Origin: Chaetoderma sp. LZ-2023a
Taxonomy: Eukaryota > Mollusca > Caudofoveata > Chaetodermatida > Chaetodermatidae
DNA length: 64,000 nt
Assembly (NCBI GenBank): GCA_034401795.1
Contig: CM067367.1
Coordinates: forward strand, 78,154,079 to 78,218,078
Direction of reading: 5' to 3'
Program-made: the position numbers and the translations under genes
Notes under the pieces: generated by a model
Database searches by the model: none
Seen by the model: the letters and a program-made list of their open reading frames with translations, nothing else
What the model was told of the DNA's origin: nothing
Shown: positions 30,061 to 41,000 of the stretch, in pieces
How the letters are laid out: each line of letters starts with the position of its first letter
Numbering within the stretch: position 1 is the first letter of the stretch

Positions 30061-32044
30061 GAAGGGCCTTGCCCTGGAAGATAAGGTTGTCCATCAGAGG
30101 CAGCGGAACCGGATTGCAGACCAGAAGGTCCAGCAGATCCGTATACCACGATCGGCTTGGCCAATCCGGGGCGATCAGAAGCACTTGGCACTCCTGCTGC
30201 CTGATTTTCTGAAGCACCTTTGGAATCAGGATTGCTGGGGGGAATGCGTATGCATACATTCCCTCCCAGCTGATAGCTAACGCATCTGTTGCGAAAGCGC
30301 TTGGGTCTGGAATCGGAGAGACGTACGTCGTCATCTTCGCATTCTTCTTCATCGCGAACAAATCTATGTTGGGTTTTCCCCAATGGTCGAACAGACGATC
30401 CGCCACACATTGATTTAGTTGCCATTCCGTGGGTAAAACACTCATCCTTCGGCTCAATGAGTCTGCTAGCAGATTTAACCTCCCCGGAATATGAACTGCT
30501 TTCAAGGTGATCCCATGATCCAGGCACCAACAAAGCAGTTTCCATGTCATCATACAGAGACTGGGCGACTTCGTTCCGCCCTGGCGGTTTATGTAAGTCA
30601 CTACTGTTGAGTTGTCTGAACGAATTAGAACAATCATGCCCTGAACTTTCTGTAAGAAATGTTCCAGGCCCAGGACTACTGCTCTTAGCTCTAGTAGATT
30701 GATATGTTCCTTGGACTGATCCAGATCCCAAAGCCCTGATACTGTGGACTCTTCCAGACAAGCTCCCCACCCCTCCATCGATGCATCTGTATACACAGTC
30801 ACCTGAGGGTGGGGAGGGGTTAGCAAAACCCCCGGCAAGAGATTCTCTGTATTCAACCACCATTGCAGGTGGTGAATCAGAGGCGCCAATACTGACACGT
30901 TCGAGTCCAGCGAACCTGAACTCTGGGTCCACTGTGTCATGAGAAACAACTGGATCGGGCGCCTGCGCAAGGCGGCCTGCGGAATGACTGGTTCCAAAGA
31001 AACCATCAAGCCCAGCATTCTCAAGTAAACCCGTGCCAGGACATGACGACTGTCGCACACCGACTGTATTACCGAGATGAGTATTTGAACCCTCTCCTGA
31101 GTGGGGTACACATACCCCGTCTCCAGATCGAAGAACATGCCCAGGTAAACAAACTTCTGGGATGGAGTTAGCTCTGATTTCGGGAAATTGATCATCCAGC
31201 CCAAGTCCGAGAGAGTTTTCAAAACAATCTCCAGATTGGCTGACAATGATTCCCGGGTGTGTGCTTTCAACAGCCAGTCGTCTATGTACGTGTGGACTGC
31301 TATGCTTCTCCTGCGGAGGTATGCAGTGATCGCGAGAACCACACGGGTGAAGACCCGAGGAGCCGTGGAAATCCCGAAGGGTAACACCCTGAATTCCCAC
31401 CGCCGGCCCTGAAATGCAAATCTCAGGAAGCGACGGAAACTCCTCTCTATGGGAATGTGGAAATAAGCATCCTTCAAATCTATTGACGCTGTCCACATTC
31501 CTCGCTCTAACCCCGCCAACACCGAGCGCACAGTCTCCATCTTGAAACTGGGCGTCTCTATGAACTTGTTCAATGGCTTGAGGTTGAGAATCGGCCTCCA
31601 CCCTCCGGTGTTTTTTGGTACTAAGAACAGGGTTGAATAAAAGCCCGGGCACCTTAGTGCCGGCTGAATGGCTCCTTTTTGTATGAGGGAATTTATTTCC
31701 TCCTCTATACACAACCTCTGATCCGGATCCCGTGGAATAGGAGTCCAGATCGGCGCGAGAGACAGTCGCGATGGCGGGCCTGTCAGCCAGTCGGGACGAT
31801 ACCCGACTGAAAGCCATCGCAAGACTAAACGGTCCTGAGTCAACCGTTTCCACTCTGGCAAGTGGCCGGCCAAACGGCCGCCCACCGGTCCACCTAGGGA
31901 TAGAGGTGGACATAAGGAGTGCCAGAGTGGCACTGTTCTCTCGGCGTGAAACACCGGAGTGGTTCCCACCGCGGTAACCAGGCCATCAGGCCCGATTACC
32001 GCGACCAGATCCCCGCGCGCCCCGCCCAGCGCCGCGCGCACCAC
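29855..32044 (-). CDS. DIRS reverse transcriptase / RNase H region
   Basis: Fossil part, about 729 codons. Reverse-transcriptase boxes in order: FLVPKNTGGWRPILNLKPLN, then the palm box ASIDLKDAYFHIPI, LPFGISTAPRVFT, and YIDDWLL at the active site (the IDDWL form is typical of DIRS, not Ty3/Gypsy). An RNase H domain follows with VTVYTDASMEGWGA, LLELRAVVLGLEHF, IRSDNSTVVTYINRQGG and VHIPGRLNLLADSLSR. No aspartic protease and no Ty3-type integrase are seen, as expected for DIRS. Confidence 0.93.
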   Translation of the reverse strand: MVRAALGGARGDLVAVIGPDGLVTAVGTTPVFHAERTVPLWHSLCPPLSLGGPVGGRLAGHLPEWKRLTQDRLVLRWLSVGYRPDWLTGPPSRLSLAPIWTPIPRDPDQRLCIEEEINSLIQKGAIQPALRCPGFYSTLFLVPKNTGGWRPILNLKPLNKFIETPSFKMETVRSVLAGLERGMWTASIDLKDAYFHIPIERSFRRFLRFAFQGRRWEFRVLPFGISTAPRVFTRVVLAITAYLRRRSIAVHTYIDDWLLKAHTRESLSANLEIVLKTLSDLGWMINFPKSELTPSQKFVYLGMFFDLETGYVYPTQERVQILISVIQSVCDSRHVLARVYLRMLGLMVSLEPVIPQAALRRRPIQLFLMTQWTQSSGSLDSNVSVLAPLIHHLQWWLNTENLLPGVLLTPPHPQVTVYTDASMEGWGACLEESTVSGLWDLDQSKEHINLLELRAVVLGLEHFLQKVQGMIVLIRSDNSTVVTYINRQGGTKSPSLCMMTWKLLCWCLDHGITLKAVHIPGRLNLLADSLSRRMSVLPTEWQLNQCVADRLFDHWGKPNIDLFAMKKNAKMTTYVSPIPDPSAFATDALAISWEGMYAYAFPPAILIPKVLQKIRQQECQVLLIAPDWPSRSWYTDLLDLLVCNPVPLPLMDNLIFQGKALHDNPSMFRLTAWMLSRNLELRRAFLSKRPCLWPKPGGGQPPEHIIIKSTDLQNGAQKDVLIQWNHLFR

Positions 32045-34062
32045 GGTGCGCGGGCGGCTGTCTGGCTGGGTGCGGCTGAGGAGCCTGCGCCCCCCTCACT
32101 GCTGGCCGAATCGCCCGTGGCCTAGGCCTACGTTGCGACGGTGGCTGGCCTCTGACCTGGCCAGCACCACCTCGAGCCTGCAGAGGACGAAACGCAGGGG
32201 GTGCCGCGCGAACACGCTCCCGCCGGAGCACCTCAAATTGCTCACGCAGCGCCCTCTGGTTGTTAACCAGAGTGACCGTCTCCTGGAGGTGCCTGCATCC
32301 CTCACCTCCAAAGAGACCAGGACCTGTCATAGGCGTCCGCAGCAGCCTATTATACAGGTCCTGGGACGGGCACAGATTGTCAAGTGCAAACGTGCGCCGC
32401 GCCCGGACACTTCTGGTCACCGCCCGCGTCAAACAGTCCAAAGCCAGGTTGATACCATCCTGAATGGCTCTCTGAACTGTTACCGGGCTTGGCTGGCGTG
32501 ATGCGGAGGCCGCTACCACCCCCTGTAGCAGCTGGGAGACGTGGGACAGAGCGGCAATCGACGCTCTCCCACTCTCCTCCGCATCACGCAGCGCGGCATT
32601 CGCCGAACGCAACGCGTTCGAGCACAAGACTCCCGTGTCAGAACGGGAGCCCGGCCGCGCATCTTCGCCTAAAGCCGCGCGATCATCAACGCTTGGCTTC
32701 GGCACCACACCGTACCGCTGGTAATCCAGGGGCACGATGCGGCAACGCTTCGCCACCCTCGCGAGGGGCCTTCGCGAGACGTCCATTAACCTTAATGGAC
32801 GCCTCCGCCGCTTCGAACATGTCCACGACATGTTCAGCCAGCGGCAGAGATGGCATAGCGGTAGCCGCCGGCCTACCAGCTAACCACGGCCTATGGTCAC
32901 GCTGGCTAGCCGGCAGCTCCACGGGTAGATCGGGCCGAACACTTACCAGCCACTGGCAAGCGTCCGACCAATCCTCCTCCGTGGCTAACTGCGAGCGCTC
33001 TACTAGACGAGGGCCTTCGTCTTCCTCCAGAGCACTCGCAGTTGACGTCGACGGCGGGTAAGCTGATACCCCTGGCAAGCCTGGAAAAGCATGCGGGCCC
33101 GAGAGAGCAGGCATGCTAAACTCCGCGGCTTGACCAGGAGCAGGCGCCGTGGCAGAGCGTGGGGTAAACACCGCTCTACCACGGGCCTGACCAGCACCAG
33201 CGATACCATCGGCAAGCCGAGGTATGCGGTATCCGTGGTCAACAGCACCGCCCGGGGACACCTTCTGGACCGTGAAATCTACTCCTGCGAGAGTAGAACC
33301 ACGGAACACGTCGCCTGTATTCCCCGCGAGGGGTGCACAGACGTCGTATTCCATGGCCACGTCCTCAGAAGGCGACCCTAGCAGGAGATCCTCTTCCTCC
33401 TGGCCAGAAAGATTAGACTCCGGGTCAGCAAAGAGAGCTAACCCGGACTGGCCAGGGAAGGTGCCATAGGAGGCTTTGACACCTTCGGCGCGCGGATACC
33501 CGGGGTCTGATGAGCAGACCGTGGGTCCCAGCAACAACCGTTGTCCACGGCCCCTCGGCGCGGCGCCATGCCTGCTGCCAGGGCCGTGGACTGCCCCCAA
33601 CAAAGGGGCCACCTCTGAATCCACAAACGGACCGGACCTAAAGAGACCGGATTCAGAGGCGGGGATCACCTGCTCGCAAGCAGATGCCGAGGACAACAAA
33701 GGAGCTGGCCCAGGGAGCATGCCGCGAAGCAACTCTGGGACCAAATCCTTTATTGTCCTCTGCATCTCTTGTAACATTTCGGACCTGAAGGCCTCCATAT
33801 CCACCGCGGATGAGGCCTTCCTCTTACCCTTCTTACAACCCTCCTTCTTCTTCTTCCTCTCTTCCTCCATCACCTTCTCCCTTGCCTGCAAAGATAAAAA
33901 CTCAGACATTAGGTCTCCCCCCCACTGCTTACATACGTCGCACTTCAGCAACGGTCCACAGGGACTGCAGCTGAAGCACAAGTGCGGAACGAAACGGTTT
34001 TTCAAAAACCTCCCGCAGGACGGGCAACCAGGTCTCTGAAACAGGACAAAGGACAGGGACAA
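31986..34062 (-). CDS. DIRS gag-like region
   Basis: Fossil part. It opens with a cysteine-rich, zinc-ribbon-like stretch (CPSCGRFL, CFSCSPCG, CDVCKQWGG), then a lysine/glutamate-rich coiled-coil-like segment (EKVMEEERKKKKEGCKKG) and a long proline/alanine/glycine-rich region. This is the usual place and style of a DIRS Gag-like protein. Sequence conservation of such Gags is low, so the call rests on position and composition. Confidence 0.7.
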
Positions 34063-34942
34063 TGAGCAAGATAGTTAAGGTTAGCGAACTCAAAACCAAC
34101 TAAAAAAGAGAGGGACAGGATCCTCAAGATCGCAAATCAAGAAGAACCAGCCTTGGACAAAACGTTAAATGTTAATAAAGGCCAAGGCCGATTATGACGT
34201 CATCACTCCTGTGACCAAATTAATCGATCCGCAACAAGCACCAAGTGCAAGAACGAATTGTATAAGTAACCGGAACATTCCCGTTGAATAGGCATATCGA
34301 GTACACAACAATCAGATATACAGAGATAACTCCTTCCAATTCTAGCATTGGCAAAAAGGGAAATTATCTCCCCTTTTGTTTATCAATAATTAGATACCTG
34401 ACACTTGTACAGACAAACCATCCAACGCGATGTACCGGAGAACTCCACCATAGTACGCCTCTACATTCTCTCCACCGAAGGGAAAGGAATTGGATCAAGA
34501 GGGCAAAGTGAGAAGACCTTTATAACAGGCCTCCAACTCACTGAACATATTCTTTTGGTTAGATAACCTAACAGTATTAGTAGGAAATGGAACCGTGGTG
34601 GAGAGAAAACATATCCTCTTGTGCCGAGAAGTCCATCAAAGCTTCTACGTGATACCTGTGGACAAAACACAAAGAGAAATGAGACTTATGAAGCACCATG
34701 TTGTAAAAAACCAACACAAACAGGCGCTAATCACGGTAAGCGCGAGTCCCGGAAATACATTAAACCGGGACAAAACACGCTAGCATATCAAAGAAGTCAC
34801 CTGATAAAGAGATCCCGCTCCTTCTAAAGGTGAATCCTCCCTTTCCGACATGCTTCCCACGTACAAGAATCGTCAAATTTGAGTAAAACACAAGGTAACG
34901 CGCAGAAAAGTATAGACAACACAAAACCGCATGTAACCCTTT
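34063..34942 (-). other. DIRS 5' non-coding region
   Basis: Leader of the element between the right terminal repeat and the gag-like region. It contains no frame that I can assign. Confidence 0.6.
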
Positions 34943-35120
34943 GCCAATAAATGAGCAAAGAGGAAGTAGTAGTCGGCGCATGCGCGGTGGTGGGGCGAGC
35001 ATCCGCCGGACTACCTCTGACTCCCTGCCCAGTAGGGGCACCTAACTGTTTTTAATCTGAGTGTTTTATTGAGTGAAAGCCGATATTTAGCAATATCAAA
35101 AGTATTAGGGAGGTAAGTAT
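34943..35120. repeat. DIRS terminal inverted repeat, right
   Basis: Complement of 28143-28319 with only a few differences, mainly around the AGCAAAGAGG word. On the minus strand this is the 5' end, where DIRS transcription starts. Confidence 0.92.
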
Positions 35121-35137
35121 ACTCTTGATGTGAAATA

Positions 35138-35724
35138 CTACTAATGAAGAGATCTCTGCACACGCGTAATTCCTTCTTTTTATAACCCAAATATAATGCA
35201 TATGCGATATCACGGTGAGCACAGTTAGGCTAGTACGAACATACGGTTTAAACGTTAGTACTCTATATCGGGGACGTTTGGGAATTCCCCCAATGAAGTG
35301 TGATCTCTACCTATACGGTTGCTTTCAGTTTCTTTTTTATAAACAACCAAAGCACCAGGATGTGCCGAATAGCGAGATCGCTAAAGAATTACGAAAATAC
35401 GGTTTAAATTGTTAATATTATGTATTTAGAAAAACGAAATTCCTGGAAAATCAGTTAACAACAAATAAATATGTAAGTTAATAGCGCACTGACGTAAGCC
35501 TCACATGCCATTTTATTCCGGGAAAGGTGCTACAGGTATTAGAAGTGAATGTATGGAATTGTATATGACTGTGAAATTTAGTGATAATTTAATATTTAGT
35601 AATAGGCTTTGGATTATTTCTTATATGTGGAGTAGACATAAATAGGCTGTGTCACGTTAACATAATTAATACGCAAACGCGATGACAGTAACAGCCCAAA
35701 TTATAAACTCGTCAAGAAAATTTG
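35138..35724. other. Intron DNA, nothing recognised
   Basis: No coding or repeat signal beyond scattered AT-rich sequence. Confidence 0.5.
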
Positions 35725-35730
35725 CTGCTG

Positions 35731-35787
<57 letters not shown>
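35725..35787 (+). repeat. CTA trinucleotide microsatellite
   Basis: About twenty uninterrupted CTA/ACT steps. Confidence 0.95.
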
Positions 35788-35899
35788 TTAGCATGAATAT
35801 ATTCTAAAATAGTCTATCAGCCTTTCAGTGAGTTTCACATTCCAGTGCACTTACTACGAATTTAACTTATATATTGGAGCACAAGTACAGAATAATAGT

Positions 35900-36140
35900 G
35901 TCGATTTGGGGAAAGCCCATGAATGACGTAATGAAAACGTCATTTTCAAGGAATCCCACATCCGAATGCTGTCCGTATCTGAATAAAATCGCTACATGTA
36001 GCGATCGGATTCGGATACGGACAGGTTTTGCATACGCATACGGACATATGGAATCATACTATCTATTTGTAATGGGAGCGAAAAAAATTTCGGATACGGA
36101 TACGCAACCGCATACGCATTAATGGAATCCTAGCTTTATG
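35900..36140. repeat. Cluster of GGATACGGA / GCATACGCA words
   Basis: Iterated words CATCCGAATGC, GTCCGTATCTG, GATCGGATTCGGATACGG, GCATACGCATACGGAC, TCGGATACGGATACGC and CCGCATACGCATTAATGG, with an ACATGTAGCGATCG half-palindrome. It ends GGAATCCTAGCTTTA, the same end as the element at 11024-11341, so it may be a larger relative. Confidence 0.5.
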
Positions 36141-36454
36141 CATCAAAATCTTATAATTGATGCAGCGTGGAAATGCCCCCGTTTTTGGCCGGTTTTTTTC
36201 GGCTTTTCTAGTAGTTATTTTTGCGGCGTACTGTACTAAGTTTCAAACAAACTTCCTTTATTCTTGAGCACCACGTAGAGGCAGGCTTGATATATATGCT
36301 ACATGTAGCAATGTGGTTGCAATGCCAATACATCGAATCAAACCGGGTACAGCTGTTATTAAAAAAAATCTGCTACATGTAAATCTGCTACACGTAATAA
36401 TCAGTGCGAAACTCTAGAAATCTGTTAGACTTGACAGAGCTACCATAATAGGTC

Positions 36455-37640
36455 TCTTAGACTTGACAAACAGGGACAAAAGGGCTAAAACTGTTACATT
36501 TGGCAAAAAAGGCAGTGAGAATAAATATGTTAAACTTGACAAACAGTGTCAGTGGGGATAAATCTGTTAAACCTGACAAACAGTGTCAGTGGGGATGAAT
36601 CTGTTAAACTTGACTAACAGTGCCAGTGAGGATAAATCTGTTAAACTTGACAAACAGTGCCATTGAGGATAAATCTGTTAAACTTGACAAACACTGCCAG
36701 TGGGGATAAATCTGTTAAACTTGACAAACAGTGCCAGTGGGGATAACTCTGTTAAACTTGACAAACAGTGCCAGTGGGGATAAATCTGTTATACTTGACA
36801 AACAGAACGTGGGATAAATCTGTTAAACTTGACATACAGTGTCAGTGGGGATAAATCTGTAAAAACTCGACAAACAATGTCAGTGGGGATAAATCTGTTA
36901 TACTTGACAAACAGTGTCAGTGGGAATAAATCTCTTAAACTTGACAAACAGTGTCAGTGGGGATAAATCTGTTAAACTTGACAAACAGTGTCAGTGGGAA
37001 AATAATCTGTTAAACTTGACAAACAGTGTCAGTGGGAATAAATCAGTTAAACTTGACAAACAGTACCAGTGGGGATGAATCTGTTAAATTTGATAAACAG
37101 TGCGTGGGGATAAATCAGTTAAACTTGACAAACAGAACCAGTGGAGATAAATCTGTTAAACTTGACAAAAAATACCAGTGGGGATGAATCTGTTACACTT
37201 GACAAACAGTGCCAGTGGAGATAAATCTCTTAAATTTGCCAAAAGAGTCAGTGCGAATAAATCTGTTATACTTGACAAACAGTGTGTGGGGATAAATCTG
37301 TTAAACTTGACAAACAGTGTCAGCGGGGATAAATCTGTTAAACTTGCCAGTGTCAGTGGGAATAAATCTGTTAACCTTGACAAACTGTACCAGTGGGGAT
37401 GAATCTGTTACACTTGACAAACAGTGCCAGTGGGGATGAATATGTTAAACTTGACAAACAGTGCCAGTGGGGGGATAAACCTGTTAAACTTGACAAACAG
37501 TACCAGTGGGGATGAATCTGTTAAACTTGACAAACAGCGACAGTGGGGGGGGATAAACCTGTTAAACCTGAGAAACAGTACCAGTGGGGATGAATCTGTT
37601 AAACTTGACAAACAGTACCAGTGGGTGAATCTGTTATACT
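36455..37640 (+). repeat. 38-bp minisatellite, about 30 copies
   Basis: Tandem units of GATAAATCTGTTAAACTTGA followed by CAAACAGTG(T/C)CAGTGGGG. Two unit classes alternate (GTGTCAG and GTGCCAG/GTACCAG), and the GATGAAT variant becomes common to the right. Single-unit deletions occur near 36805 and 37105. It continues identically to the right of the N gap (41501-41835) because of the duplication. The period is not a multiple of three and any frame through it is meaningless. Confidence 0.95.
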
Positions 37641-39239
37641 TCACATACACAGCCCTCAAAATTTGGAGCGTTCATGTGTCGGTTACGTGGAGTAAAATTA
37701 CCGTGAATGAAGAAATGGTCGCGTAAGTGACAAAGCCCAGAACGGTAGTTATCTCTGATCGTGGAAAACAGAAAAGTTTCAACAACTTTTTTATATGAAG
37801 CATGCTACATGTATTTACAACATAATTTAGCATTTTCAAACATCTAAAAGATCGATAACATCTGTCTGTCAAATTCTATAAATAAGCGACAGCGCGTATG
37901 TGTCAGAGACAAACTTCCGTTGTATTTCCGCTAGCATTACTACATAGCCCGGAAACTAGTCTCGCTACATGTTATGCATCAACAACGGACTGTTCAATTA
38001 TAAACCGTTGCATGCAAGTACGTGCAACTGTCGGCTGGCATGTTCCCGATATTATTTTATATACATGTACGCGATTGGATCCCGATATAACATAGGAAGA
38101 CATGCATTGTTGAGTGAGTCTCAAAGTATAGTCTCCTTGAGTTTCAGTTGGCTTGTTGAGACAGCTGTTTAAGAATTTATCTGTTAAATTAAACTGTTAC
38201 ATTCATAGATCCTAGCTACTGTGTCAGTGTGTATTTGTCCATGACACACAATAATTCAGGCCTCGAACCTCGACGGGATTCTTGTAATATTTCCGAAATA
38301 AAAAAATACGGGAATCCAACTGGATTCTCGTAAATAAACGCTTCCAAAAACGTAAACATTCCATTTTTACAGAACGCCACGATCCCGGTTAGTAATTTCA
38401 ACAATAAAAATACACAGGTAATGAGAAATGTCTCGCGTGACTGTACAGTCGTAGTTAATAACAATCGATAATGCGCACTCGTAGTTTCTGATTGGCTCGC
38501 GGGATATCCGATTTCAATAGGCATGAATGAAAATTACTATTGTAGTAAAATTTTGATCACGTGCCTCGTTGTCATTCATAATGAATTAATCACATGATTT
38601 ATTTCAACCAATCTCTGTGCGACTCTCGCGATTAATACTGATGACTAATGGCGAACGAAAAATCTAGTCACTGTGCCTCTTTTAAATGCAGTAAAGCAAT
38701 ATGTTAACGCCCACTTTGACGGGTTATATGACCCAATATATTATTATTGGAAGGGTCTGACAGTAATACCACCCAATATTTAAGTGGTTCATTCCTTTGG
38801 AGTGACCGAGAAAACAGGACTATATGTCAGGAAAACCGGAACTCTTATTTTCAAGTAAATCGCATTTGCACTAAATTGTCAGTTTAAAGCGTACAAGTTA
38901 AGAAGGGTCAAGCTATCTACTAAATGCCTTAGAGCCGGTTACGCTTTTTATTGTGGCGGACTTGCGGGTTATTGTTTTATATTAGAAATGTACGCTGCTT
39001 GTACAAGTACAAATATTTGGTAACAGTTACAAAAAAATCTACCCGTCACAGGTAAAATTTTATCAACATTTCAACCCCTGTTGTTTTTGGGGCAATTAAG
39101 ACGGTAGTTCTTTGATACAGGTGAAATTCTTTACAAATTAAAGCATATTCTTTTAAATATTTTGAAAATAATATGACTGGAAGCCATTGCTTTCAAGGCG
39201 GCGGTGGGTGGGCTGGAGAGGGTTGCTCAACTAGGTAAG

Positions 39240-39500
39240 CCACAACAATGTAAGATATTCTTCTTCTTCTTTTCGTTCGCTGATCATACGGCCAGTCCTA
39301 TAAGTGACTATCGACATGATCATAAGCGTTAAGTGCGTGGATCCATGGTTTATTAGTGCGCCGTGCGGCCTGGAACCTCCGTCTTCAGCACTCGAGGTTT
39401 CTGTCAGGGTTACCTCACCCTTACCTCCTTTAGTCGCCTCTTACGACACGCAGAGGATACGGAAGGTGTATTCTAAGCCCCACCTACAGGGCAAATGTAA
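39240..39500. repeat. Dispersed repeat with a GTCGCCTCTTACGACACGC word
   Basis: The block CAGGGTTACCTCACCCTTACC, AGTCGCCTCTTACGACACGC, ATTCTAAGCCCCACCTACAG has the style of a SINE or retroelement tail. I cannot assign a family. Repeated at 43440-43700 only through the duplication. Confidence 0.35.
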
Positions 39501-40397
39501 GATATTCAATTCTTTGTTTTTGTAGTGGGGTTTGGGGTTGGGGTGGGAGGAGGGTGTTACGATATTTATAAATATTGGGTCATTAGTCACTAATTATTAT
39601 AGTGGGTCTGGAATTTTGAAATATATGTTTGGAAAAAGTATGGAATTTTATTGTGCCCAAGGTGTATGAACCCTGAAATTGTTGCAAGCTGGAAAGATGT
39701 TACCAATGAGTGTTGTCATACAAATACTGATATTTTGGCAGAGAAAATGCACATTTGCACACCAAAGGAGTAATGTTTTTGGAGACTTAACACTGAATGA
39801 CTGGCTCGGTTATCAAGCTTGTAATTTCAGGGGTAAATTTTCCAAAATATTCTTCTTGGTCTGGAAATGGAACGAATGAATGGACATAAAACAAAAACTC
39901 AATCTGCTTTTTGACAAATTTACTTGAGAAATATTACAGTACTTATATCACAATGGATGAATCAACTTTTAGTTATTCCCCACCCATCTCTAGCTAAGCT
40001 ATGCTCCAAGCTTTGTCCCAGAACCTCAATTTCATGGTAACTATACAGCTAACTTGGTGAATACTTGAAACAAACTTCCCCTCAAAACAATCAACAGAAT
40101 GTTTATTAAATTGCAAAGACATACAATTAATACTTACTGACAGACTACTATGAGAGTTAGTATTGTTCGTCAGTTATAATAGTGACTGGTGACATCAACC
40201 TATATGTGATGTAATTGATTATGAGGTCAATGGTTGAGTAACTAAACATATTTTATCTGTAAATTAGGTAATTGGTGGATAAGTCCATGCTGTAATCAAC
40301 ATGCTAATGATAATTCAGCAACATGCACTTTAAATTCATTATTAACTTAATATACAGAAGAAATATGTTCAGATAAAGCAGGTTTGGATAAAAAATG

Positions 40398-40470
40398 GCG
40401 TAACCATTTTGCGCAACCAATTGGTTACGCAAACTGATTTTGCGCAACCGAACAATTGGTTACGCAGACC
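40398..40470. repeat. Iterated GCGTAACC / TGCGCAACC palindromic block
   Basis: Over 73 bp the words GCGTAACCA, TTGCGCAACCAA, TTGGTTACGCA, TTTTGCGCAACCG and CAATTGGTTACGC alternate, giving overlapping inverted and direct repeats. The duplicate is at 44597-44670. Confidence 0.7.
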
Positions 40471-40578
40471 TGAAAACATGGGACCCAAAAATGGGTCTCG
40501 CAAATATTTGAAATATTGAGGGCTGCATACAGAGCCAGCAGAGATATCGTCTGAATAAATCTATTATCGTTGACTTAC

Positions 40579-40692
40579 AGAGCCTGCGGGGAAGAACTAG
40601 ATCCAGCAGAAGACATTGCTGTTTTATCCTCTGTGATCTTCTTCAGCTCATCTTGGCCTTCTTTAGAAGCAATATCTACTTGTTTAGTTATC
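40579..40692 (-). CDS. CFDP1: CFDP1 exon, duplicate copy next to the gap
   Basis: Minus strand: acceptor CTTGTTTTTAG, one base completing an arginine codon, 37 codons, two bases, donor GTAAGT. The peptide is ITKQVDIASKEGQDELKKIT then EDKTAMSSAGSSSSPQA; human CFDP1 reads RVTKEVDATSKEAKSFFKQN here. The exon is identical to 44778-44891. It is 114 bp, divisible by three, and both copies start and end in the same phase. Splicing both in would simply repeat 38 residues. Whether two copies exist in the genome depends on the assembly question noted at the gap. Confidence 0.92.
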
Positions 40693-40733
40693 CTAAAAAC
40701 AAGAGTACATATAATTTTTTACCAGCTTGTTCA

Positions 40734-40940
40734 TTAACCCTTACCACTCTGATGTTAAAACTTTAACATTTTTAATTAAATTAAAAGATGAACTGTTGTT
40801 CATTTTTCAACAAATTTGGTTGGTGATGGTGCTGTCATAGACAGCAACATCTCCCACCAAAATTGTTGAAAAATGTCCACCAGTTCCTTTGCTATTGACA
40901 CAGTAAGATAGAATGGTGACATCAGAGTGGTAAGTGTTAA
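40734..40940. repeat. P4 element 41 bp upstream of the exon acceptor
   Basis: TTAACCCTTACCACTCTGATG at the left and ATCAGAGTGGTAAGTGTTAA at the right, with a GCTGTCATAGACAGC hairpin at the centre. In the direction of transcription it ends 41 bp before the acceptor of the exon at 40692. Confidence 0.85.
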
Positions 40941-41000
40941 TGTGAGATAAATTATCTAACTCGGTCGACATAATAGTGCCAGTGGGTAGAACGAAGAAAA

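Larger units (their letters stand above)
28104..35137 (-). mobile_element. DIRS-type tyrosine-recombinase retrotransposon, about 7.0 kb
   Basis: The element lies on the minus strand. Its ends are inverted repeats of about 177 bp (28143-28319 and 34943-35120) that are nearly identical. Between the left repeat and the genes lies an internal complementary region, 28387-28470, whose halves are complementary to the outermost sequence of both ends. That layout is the hallmark of DIRS elements, which replicate through a circle and insert by recombinase without a target duplication; none is seen. Parts in order along the minus strand: gag-like region, reverse transcriptase with RNase H, tyrosine recombinase. 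It looks almost whole, with about two apparent breaks. Near-identical ends suggest a young insertion. Confidence 0.92.
27758..40578 (-). other. CFDP1: CFDP1 intron, about 12.8 kb
   Basis: Phase: two bases (CT) from the upstream exon meet one base (T) here, giving leucine. The intron holds the TGCGTTT word cluster, the DIRS element, a CTA microsatellite, the 38-bp minisatellite and most of duplication copy one. Confidence 0.85.
37307..41000 (+). repeat. Duplicated segment, copy one
   Basis: Matches 41501-45201 nearly base for base with an offset near 4,197 that drifts by a few bases through small indels. It begins inside the minisatellite and is cut by the N gap immediately after ACGAAGAAAA. 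It includes a P2 copy (39955-40250), a P1 remnant (39740-39900), a P4 element and one CFDP1 exon. Confidence 0.93.

Noticed and set aside
30060-31913. A long alternate minus-strand frame overlapping the reverse transcriptase
   Set aside because: Only its far end carries recombinase motifs; the rest is the reverse-transcriptase region read in another frame.
31959-34039. Plus-strand frames of 180-190 codons over 31959-34039
   Set aside because: They are antisense shadows of the GC-rich gag-like part of the DIRS element; composition only, no motif.
36455-37640. CRISPR-like appearance of the 38-bp repeats
   Set aside because: Units are contiguous without unique spacers, and the genome is clearly animal; it is a minisatellite.
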